Part shown: positions 1 through 10,600 of the stretch, one piece after another
Layout of the letters: the number at the start of each line of letters is the position of its first letter
How positions within the stretch are numbered: position 1 is the stretch's first letter
DNA from: Chiridota heheva
Taxonomy: Eukaryota > Echinodermata > Holothuroidea > Apodida > Chiridotidae
Assembly (NCBI GenBank): GCA_020152595.1
Contig: JAIGNY010001709.1
Location: 752,001 to 816,000 of the forward strand
Length of the DNA: 64,000 nt
Direction: 5' to 3'
The notes under the pieces: generated by a model
Told to the model about the DNA's origin: nothing
Database searches by the model: none
Seen by the model: the letters and a program-made list of their open reading frames with translations, nothing else
Translations under genes and position numbers: made by a program

Positions 1-424
1 CTTCCACAAATCGCTTGCCAACAAACCAATCATTTTCAGAACATACACTTTTCTCAACTTCCTTAAAAGATAAACAAAACAATCAATGTCCATTGTTCTT
101 TGTAAAACTAAACAGACTTGCCTCAAGCCACCTACATGTAGCTATGGATGAATGAACTTGATAGTCTTATGTTAATCTGTCTGAAGATTACATTACCAAA
201 TACAGTACTAAACAATGACAGATAACTCTTAAATCACATTACTTCTGATTGATTTCACAAATTAACAGCTAAGTTATAAGGATATCAATTGGATTCGTGA
301 AATAGTGTAGTGATATTTTGTGCTTTAAGTATAAAATTATGTAAGTTATGACCATAGAAACAGGGCATTACAAGAGGCCATAAAGAAGTTACATGTCAAT
401 TTTGAACAAATTCACATATATGGT
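1..424. other. No recognisable feature
   Basis: AT-rich sequence. No exon with flanking splice sites and no repeat structure was recognised. By position it lies within NUP153, in the intron after the seventh coding exon, but this is inferred only. Confidence 0.4.
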
Positions 425-923
425 TGTGAGTATATAAACAGCGGAAAGATTTTACGTTAAGCCCCACCTACTCATTAATATGCATGACGTCGCCACCAAA
501 ATAATAGGGCACATCTGCAGACCATGAGCTATTTGTGTACCACATATGAATTGAAACCCATATATAGTTCTTGAGATATTGGGTTAACAAACTCTTTTCA
601 ACAAAATCGTATTAAGCCAAAATCATGTTAAGTCACTATGCATATATCAAACAAAACAGTGGATATTTAAATATGAACATTTAAAGATTTTAACATAAAG
701 CCACACGTACTCATTGATATGCACGGCATGAACACCAAAAAACAATAGGGCACATCTACGGACCATACGATATCTGTGTACCACATATGACATGAATCCA
801 GTGTATAATTCTTGAGATATCGTCTTTACAAGCTGGGGGTCACACACATACATATATACACACACATACATACACACACGCCATCATGACCGCATAGATT
901 CCTGATGCTGATCGCATTGGAAC
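425..923 (-). repeat. Dispersed repeat family A, minus orientation
   Basis: Two related internal blocks, about 440-600 and 665-840, share phrases such as CTCATTAATATGCATGA, AATAGGGCACATCT and TTCTTGAGATAT. They are followed by a CA/TA-rich microsatellite and a terminal hairpin at 897-923. The same order of blocks appears on the plus strand at 53007-53990, and part of it at 17140-17335, so this is a dispersed repeat. No coding potential was seen and the transposon class is unknown. Confidence 0.75.
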
Positions 924-1478
924 AAAAAATTCAAACAATCCATTATCTGGACTCTAAAGAAAATTAAATCAAGTGGTTGGGTGTCAAAGAAGATCAAAAC
1001 AATTGGTTTTGGCATGAAAAGAAAATGATGGAATGTGAATCTTGTCTGAAAAGGAACTCAAAAACTAAAAACAATGAAGGTAGATAACCCTCAAGTGTCT
1101 GTAACCCAAATGGCAAAAACTGATTAAAAGTGGGGAAGAGGTTTGGGGATAAAACTTAAGTTGTGTCAAGGATTTCTGAAAAAGATTGCATTGGGAATGA
1201 GTAGACGGGGAAAGGGAGGGGGAGGGGGAAGGGGAGGGGGAGTAAAATTCCCAAATTTAAGGCATGTTCGAATTATCAAGTGCGCGGAGGTATGCACTAT
1301 ACAGAGTGCTAAAATTCTAGTTAGTCATTGTGATCATCAGTCCTGTCATTATTGGGCATCTTCATTATCATTGTGATTATTATTCCTGTCATTAACATTA
1401 CTAGACTTTCTACTCTTCACTATCATAACCTGTATCATCACTGTTCCCCTGCAGTTTAAAACACAACTATTATCTTAC
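924..1478. other. NUP153 intron, no feature except a G-rich run
   Basis: No exon was recognised. A purine-rich run of GGGGGAGGGG type lies at about 1207-1243. The donor of NUP153 exon 7 is at its right edge. Confidence 0.45.
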
Positions 1479-1631
1479 CGTTTCAACTGAGGTATCATCT
1501 TTTTTCTCATCATCATGAATTAATATAGGGAGTGTTGGCTGTATATTGGGAACAACAGAAGCTGTAGTGGCAATATTCATCGCTGATACAGGAGGCCCAA
1601 GCCTCTGTCCTGATATACTAGGTTTTCTTAT
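1479..1631 (-). CDS. NUP153: NUP153 coding exon 7
   Basis: 51 codons, phase 0 at both ends, beginning IRKPSISGQRLGPPVS and ending DDTSVET before GTAAGA. The QRLGPPVSAMNIATTAS stretch resembles the vertebrate segment after the ADAKRIP motif. It is the last exon seen before the window edge. Confidence 0.85.
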
Positions 1632-4600
1632 CTAGAAGAATTGAAAGAATACATGTTGTAAAACACAGCATGAAGGTTATATTCCTAACAAGCAAATGTA
1701 TTTTCTTCTTGCTTTTGTCAAAATGTATACACCATAACTATTAATTATTTCCCTTCTTTGAGTAAATCAATGCAACTAGTTAATGAATTTTTCAATGTTC
1801 CTTTTCAAAAAACAACAGCAACAAGTACCTTAAAGGAAAACGGAGAAGGTGTAGGTGATACTGGTATTCGTTTGGCATCTGCAAGAGGGGTGGACATTCT
1901 ATCAAGAGCATTTAAAATCTTCTTTGCTGTAGAGCTGGTCACTCCAAAATCTGGGTCAGATGATCCCCGTGCTGGCTTGGGCTTGACATGTCTCTTCACA
2001 GGAAGGTGTACCTAAAGGAAAATGCAAAGTAACATTTCAGACATAACAGAATGAAACTACAATTAAGAAGGCATCCATCTTAATAATTTGAAAATTAAGT
2101 GTTAAAGGAGACAAAGTCTGACAAAATCCATATTTCATATGATGCATTTGAAAATAACAAATTTTCTGACCAAGTTTCATAACTCCCAAAGCAATTTAAC
2201 ACAATTTTTGTGATTATTAAAAACTTTAATGCTACTACTTAATAGTACCATGGGAGCTGCCATTTTGATTTCAAAACATGCAATTTATGTCATCAGCCCA
2301 GCAGGATTTGGAATACTTTGTATTTCTTTATATAATCTACCTCAAGTTTTCTAGCTTATAAAAAATTGTTTTTCTTTTGTAAAGGTCAAAGAAATTTTTC
2401 TGTACACACGAAATTATCAAAACATGCTGTTAAACCTTTGTGTCACATCATTTTGATATAAAACTTTTAATCACATTTATAAAGAAATACATTATAATCC
2501 TTATTTCCATGTTGGAGAAATGATGTCATCATGTACAATATTTCAATACAGAATTGAACAAAATGGCAGCCCCCAGGTGTCGATTTCAAACATGAATAAC
2601 TTGAGATAGGAAAAAGATTTTGACTTGCTGTTTTTGGTAAATGGTTAAGATTGTTATCCTCTATCATATGAAATAATGATTGTATCAGACTTTATGTCTC
2701 TTTAAGGTCTAGGGAAACAAAAGAAAATTCTTCCACCTACAAATGTTTACTACAAGACTTAAAGACAACTCAATCAAAATTTGATGCGTTTTCAAATTAC
2801 ATTTGTCTATCAATGATTTAATTTATACTTAATCCACATTTTTGACTGACTGGCTGTAAAAGACTTTAAACTTTTTTTAATTTGATTACTTTTACAATCA
2901 AATGTAACAAATCCCTACTTCATAAGGTGATGGTTTGTTCCTGGCCCCAAAGCGGTATGCTGATGCTCCTCCAAATGTTGTCCTGCCGGAGTAAAATGGT
3001 GAATGCAACCTGCCTTCTGTTGGTGTTGTGACTTCCTAAATTAAAAGGGACGATGACGCAAGAGCATATCAAAAATCATTTAAACACATTTGCAAATGGA
3101 GCTAATTCTTTTTACTATTTGAACGTTGTGTTATTACCAAACCTAAAATCTATGTAGTTTCCAACTTTTTGTTTGTTAAATGTAGATGGACAGGTAGAGA
3201 TTTTATAGCCATCATAGCAAGTTTAAAATTCTGACCAGCTTTTAAATTGATTCCCTTCCATTAATCCTTAAGAATAAAGCCCAAAATATTATACAAGGTA
3301 ACTGATGTTGCTGTACAACCACAAAGACAGGTCAATTCCTCATAAAAAGGCACTTTCAAATTGATTTCTCACACCTTACATCATGTTACTTCTCAGTTAT
3401 AATTGCATCTATGACATATGCTTAAGAAGTCAGGGTACAATATTTTTAAATATCTATTATACTCAAATCAAATTCATGAAATCATCAACTTAGTAGTAAT
3501 GCTGTTAATTTGTGATTAATTTACTACACTTCAATCGCCAAAATTTGCGAGCGTCTAAGCGATTAATTGCAACCAAGCTTCACCCAAAAATCAGTGTAAT
3601 TTTTTTTTATTGTGGAACTGGTCCGATTCCTACACAAACATAACATGCATTTTCAGACCACAAATAGGCCAAGAATCTCACCAAATCCAAATATCATGTC
3701 TTAAAATTACCCGTTAGGATGATAAAACTACCTGAAAGAAGATACTTTCTTTAAATAATATTCAAAAAGGTGTAGAAAAAGATTTTTATAAGAAATGTTG
3801 CCAATTTCTGGCAGTCTGAAGTTGCACCTGGTCTTTCACAAAATAATTTATGGACAGAGCATACCCCCGTGCAGCATTGGCTAAGGCCTGTAAAATCAGC
3901 TTTTAGTTCTTAAAGTTAAAGTGCACCAACAATTTCAGTTGAATTTACTTGTTTGTTTGTTTTTGTAATTTATTTCCATCATGCATCTCAGTACATCAAA
4001 ACCTTAAATAATATACAATATACAAACAGTAAACAAAATGAATAGAAGTGTTATGGACATTTGCAATTTAAAACAAAAATGAATGGAAAAGGAGAGAGAA
4101 GAAGTTTAAAATTCAACTTATGTGATTCTTGTGGCCATGTAGAAAGATATTAAGGATCAATAATAAAGAATTTGAAGGAATTTGCTATACTTTTAATGCC
4201 ATTTTCATGCATTCTAAGCATAGGGAGTTTGTTTTCATTATATAAAACAAACCTTTTAGGTGATTTTATAAGTTTTTTATGATGTTTTTCAGTGTTAGTA
4301 ATTGTCACTGTACACTAGGCCATCCATATGGTATTATCGCGATTAATCGCTTCAAAGTTTTACTCAACGTTTTTTAAGTGTTGTGAGAGATTAATCACTT
4401 ATCGTCAACAGCACTACTTGGTAGTAGTTTTAGATTATAATATAACAAACCTGTCTCGGAGTGCCAAAATATGAAGCATTAAATCTTGGCCGCTTTGATG
4501 CAGGTTGAGATAACTGGGGTCTTGCTATAGAACTGCGTCTCGCCATCCTTGATTGATTGAATGGTGAATTTGATCTTGAGAAGGATGAACTTGGACCAGG

Positions 4601-7600
4601 CTGATTTAAGTCGTAGGTGTTGGTTTCTGACCAAATTGGGAGGTGGCTAGATGAGCCTGCACTACCTAGTTCTACATAGAGAGCAAAAAAAAAAAAAAAA
4701 AAAAAAACCCTCAGTTCTAGAACAAAATCAAGACTAATTGAATCAATACAGCTGAATAATATAGCACGACTAGAATTTTAGCACTCTGCAGAGCGCCTAC
4801 CTACACCCCTGTTCGTACCCCACTAGAATCTCTACCTCAGAAACTCTTTGCCCACCAAGCCAACACCCCAAACAATCAATTTCTGACTGTTGATCTGTAT
4901 TGCTAGTTACATTCTAAACACTTGAGGATCATCACTTGTAATCATTGTTTCAGTTTAATTCTGGATAAGCATTCATTGTTTGAGCTCTAATCAGGGTAGA
5001 TTAAATTCCATCATTTTCATTCATGGCAGAAGCTAATTGTTTTGATTTGTTTGATACCAGAGACCACTTCACTTGATTTTCTTTGAGTTCAGAAAATTGT
5101 ATGGCTATTCTTTCATGGCATGAGTTCATTGTTCAGCACATTCCACTGGAAAGTTTCAACTAAGGCTTGAAAAATATTGCCCTAAAATATCCCCACTCCT
5201 CCATTTCTACTCTCCCCTTGTTCCAATAGGTGCGAAATTGTAATCAATTCTTCCTTAAGAAGTAACAAAACCACTCTCTAAATTACATAGACAAAAACAT
5301 AAGCTCGTCCAACTTTGTTGGCAGAGGTAACAAAAGTTACGAAATTAAAATCATTTGTCCATTATTATCCAATTTTCAACTTTTTCATAGGGATACAAGA
5401 TTGTATATATTAAGACTCATAAGTCACCATTCCATAGGATCAAAGAGATAATAACGTGATATTTCCAGTACAGTGTGATTCTTAACAACTATGTTTTGGA
5501 TGACTTAGAATCATTTTCCACTTTTGGGGGTTTCTAGGTATGTTATGTTAGTTACAGGCCGGCGTTGTCACCTTTAGTTAATGATACTCCTTTTACCTGA
5601 AAGTTTATCCAAATTACTCTTCGCCATTTTTTCTTTGTGATCATTCCTGTCCACATGAGGAACTAACGATGAACACCCGCTGGTAGAAACGGACGACTCT
5701 GAAGAATCATCTATTAAAATAAGGAGTACAAATTTTGCATGATAGCATCCTGGGCTATGCACACAATAGCAAGATCAAAACCTTAGTAAAAATGTAATGT
5801 TTACAGATATATTGACATATCACCTTTGGAAGAAGTAACCACCTAGCCCTCACTAAGCTTGGGCGATATATCGATATTGACCTATATCGATATAGCCGAT
5901 ACTGAGTTCAAGAGTCGTATCGATATATTGATATTATGTTTTTTCAATAATACACAATACATGAACTTTTAAAAAGCTACACATGACTATCAAACATCCA
6001 AGTATTCTTTATTAAAGACACAAAAAGTTAATAAATTTCATTTATATCAGTTTTAGGCAGTCAGTTATGATAAAACTTGATAAAAACATTAATATTGTGA
6101 TAACAATTACCCCAAAATCCTTCCATGAACAATAAACCACTTGACACGCGGAGTACAGAGGCATTGCACAATACTTCAACTTTATACTAGATGGCTTACG
6201 ATATTCAGACAACAAAAATCATAAGATGTTGAATCCTCAAACATCGTGTTAAGTTTCCTCAAAAGGAATACTGAATATGTATTTCTATATCAAAGTCATT
6301 AATTGACAAATTACTGACAAAACTATGAGGTTTTTCTCACTATTTTGTTCGTAAAAAGTCTAAGTAAAAGTGACAGACTGGTCTTGCCAGATTGATCAGA
6401 TAATGTACAGTGCCGTAACTATATACACACAGTATCACTACTGTACAGTACTTTATTATGTACACACACACCATCTACCACTGTTTTCTTCGGAGTGACA
6501 ACACTCGTGCGATGATTGAAGCAGACTAGAAATTGGATAATATGCATTATATATGGACTTCTGAATGTCTAGAAGTCCATAAAATGCTATCAAAATACAG
6601 CCTTTTCAGTAGAATTCTCATAAGAAGTAAGTGAGTTATAACATTTTAACAAGAATTTAAGCCGATTTTTGTAAGGCATACAGTGTAGGCCTAATACCAG
6701 TTACACATTATTTTTGTATATTTTTTTTAAAGAATATGCTGAGGCCTAAACTTTTTCAATGTTTCTGTGCTTGATTTTTTGAGATAGAAACCATGTAAAC
6801 ATTTTTAAACATAGTGAGTGTTTATTTGAAGATTATATGTATATATTTTGCAGTGATTTCTGTTAATTTGTACAAAAAGTTTTACTTGACTTTTTTTGAG
6901 CCGAAATGAGATTATTTTGCCCAGAACAGTACATACGACTTACGTGTGACGCCCTATAATTTGCATATTGATATTTCGATATTTTTCAGGCGATATTGCA
7001 TAATGCTCAACATCGCCCAAGCTTAGCCCTCACGCAGCATTGACAATCAGGTGTATAGTAAAATCCTCCATCCAAATGACTAAAAAGTGATTTCTTTTGG
7101 ATTTCAAGCTTCAGTTAGCTACCTGTGATAAATACTGCAAGAAAGGCAATGAAAACCTGAAGTTACTGTACCACAATATACTGGAATCTTTTAACAAGGA
7201 AACTGATTCAACTTAAGTTGCTGTTCTAAACTGAACTGATACTGACAGCATCCATAGTACCTCCAAGGTAAAGATTTCAACAACTTGCAAAGTCTTTCGT
7301 GTAAAAAAAAAGTTTCAAAAAATTAAACAGCAATGTAGGAAAATAATTTAAAGCTTTTAGATAAATTAAATACTTTCTGTCCATCTTTTGTCCCCAAACA
7401 TTTTTGAATAAAGGTCAAATAAAAATATTTTGATGTTGGTCACAATTTTGTTGGGTTGGAAACTACAAGCTCCATCCAGAAAGAGGCAGGGTGTCATTAA
7501 CCAAAAGGGGCATTTATCAGACATCAACTGCATCTAAGGGCACGTGGAACGTAAATAAGGGAGTAACCTTAGAAATACATGAACTATTTTCTATCAATTT

Positions 7601-10600
7601 AATGCTCTAAAAGCAATGCACACATGAAAAGAAGTGCTGGTTGGCATTAGTACAGTACTTCATACAAACCTCTATAGTTGTTCCTGTTTTCTCTTCTCGT
7701 TATCACAATGGTATCTTCCACAGGAGTTGAAGTTTCAACTGGAGCTGCGTTACCAGAAAACGGCAAAAGTGATTGTCTGTTTATGCTTACAGGAGTTTGT
7801 AATACCATTTCTAATTCTTCCTCCCCTACTCTCTCTCGTATATCTTCTTGATATCTGTTACCTTCTTGCTCAGTATTCTGTATTTCATGTTGTCTTCGTG
7901 AAGGAATATAGTTTCTATTACTTGCAGAAGTGGTTGCTTCAATGGTATCATTTTCTCCAGACTCAGCATCTTCAAATGTCTCACTCTCCTCGGTTTGCCA
8001 TAGATTTGATATCCATGAGGGAGTAACAAGTCCTTTCACCGTTTCCGAAACTCGAGTGAAGAGCGTCTGATAATGAAGAGAGGAAGAACATTCAAATTTA
8101 TGACTTTGGTACCAGGATTTTATAACCTTTATTTTCATAACATGAAAATCTTTGTGTATTTGACAAGTACAAATTTGCATATTATGGCTAGTGCTGTCAC
8201 ATCATGGCTCGCGAACATATCGATTATCATGGAAAAAACTATCGCGATATATCGTAGTATGGCGATACTTTTCAAGAAAACTGACTAGACACAAATTGTT
8301 GATATCACTAACTTTAAATGATCATGGAGTTACAATTTACTCCATGATATGATGAACGCAAGAACAAATTATTGCAGATCTAGCAGACAAATGATCGCGT
8401 GACTATTACGTTCATCACGCACGTGTTTCGGTAAATCTGTCAACGTGACCTTGCATCATCAAATTGAGAGCCTGAGTGGCACATTCTAGACCAATTTTAC
8501 GTTCTTTTTGCCAACTTACATCGGTGCATGCCAGTGTGTGGTGACGGAGCATGATTTTTAATAAGTTGTTTTTATGTTTCACTTTTATTTTGCACATTTT
8601 TAATGGCATAAACTTGACTTTTAGTTTACCGTAACCAGATCCCTAGCTTTGCTGTTTCGCAGGGGCGGTCCGCCCTGCCCCTCTGTGGGCCCGCCCTGCC
8701 CCCCCTGGGGTCCGTCCTGCCCCTCATGAGAATAAATAAATAAAAAATCTTTAGATTTTTTTTTACTTAATAATCTGAATTAAGCCTCATAACTGAAATA
8801 CTTTACACAGTTACAGAACCCAGAATGATAGACTGTTCCTTATCAGTCAGAATAGCTTCATTCTCAGATGTATGATTATAGCTAATATCCCAAAGCTTCT
8901 TTACTAGGAGATTAAGCCTTAAGGGTGCCCCTGGACTCCACGCCGAAATGACGCAGTGTTTCGCGTGTGCATTAATGTGCCCCTCAACAAGTCTAGCACC
9001 CTGCCCCTTTTTAAATCAAGCTAGGGGTCTGCCATAACGTTAAAATTGTAACGTACGAAGTAGCCTAGTCTAGTTGCGCGAAAATTTCTTAGTTAAGTAT
9101 TAATTGTTAGTATCGCGATATGTCGCGAGAGGCATATTTCATGTTGTGGGAAAAAAGATATCGCGATAATCATATGTCATGACAGCACTTATTATGGCAT
9201 GAAATCATTCCTCCAGACTAGGACATATTGTCAGGTCTGACAACATGTAAAGCATGGCAACTTGCTATGCTTTGAGTCAACTATGTTAACTAGTGTCAAT
9301 TTTTCACCACCCAGTCAATAAGACTGCTAAAGGCCCATAGCAGAGCAATGCAGTATGCTAGACCTACCCAACATTATCTTAATGTTGCCTCAAGGGGTAG
9401 CCCGAGTGTTCCTTTTACACCTTTATACTGACTCTAGCTGTTGGTAACAAAAACAATCTATTTATCTTTCATCAATGCTATTTCTTTTGCTGTTTTCATT
9501 ATGATGTATTATATCATAGCTGTCAAATGATAATTCTTAGTCTGAAACATGCCAATAACCAATGACAAGCATTTTTTAATTAGTTGAAAATGATTCATCA
9601 TGGAAATTGTAGAAATGATCCGCCATTGGCTATGCATGCATGCATGTATTATTTTAATAACTTAAATAGACTTGGTTAAATATCTATTAGAGTTGGGCAG
9701 TATTGGCAATTTTAATCATACTGGAATTATCACAATATCGGAATAAAGTTGCTATAAGAAGTTGCAAGAAAAATACACAAAAGCAAATAGCGGAAAATAC
9801 ACACTAAAAGCTAAGTCATTTCAGCCTCTATTCCAACAGCCTGATTTGGAACCAACGAAAAAAATTATTTTCTGGATGCATTCAATCACTCAAAAGTGAA
9901 GGGATACTGATTGGTTGCCTCTAAAAATGAAAATTTCAGGAGTAAAAGCTATCGTAAAGATCGTCTTTAAACACACAGTATATATACCTCTATATACTTT
10001 GTACAGTAAATGATCTACAGGTTTATACAGTAACTCACTACTCACTTTATTCTTTTTTATTAGATTGAATATGAATATTCATAACATGCAAAGTGTAGAT
10101 CAAAAGTTATAGCACTGCTATACTATTGGCTTAATGATCACTTACAGCTATAAATATCAATTAGTTGTACTTTTGGTTAATCAGGAGTTTTCAAGGCAAA
10201 ATATAACATAAATTTATGATATGGAATAGGAAATGCATGCAAACAACTTTCATCGCATAAGCAATATGGTTTATAATTATGGGTAAAAAGCATACATAAT
10301 AAATGTACATTTTGAAAGTTACATCGCTAAAACTGATTATATAATGGTATATTTTGTATTATCTGTATTTTGATATTGCAAAAATCCTAAGTACTGGCCA
10401 TAACGGTATGATCAAGTACTGAAAAATACCAATATATATATATACATATACATATATATATATATATATATATAATGCCTGACACTAATATCTATTTGCC
10501 AAAATTTACAAGAAGAATTTTCAAAAGCTGAAAATAATGTGTCATAATCAGCACATAATACACCTACTGCAGATGACTACTTGCAAATTGAAGTTAACTG

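Noticed and set aside
7634..8026. 130-codon plus frame over NUP153 exon 2
   Set aside because: Antisense shadow of a spliced exon with clear NUP153 similarity on the minus strand.
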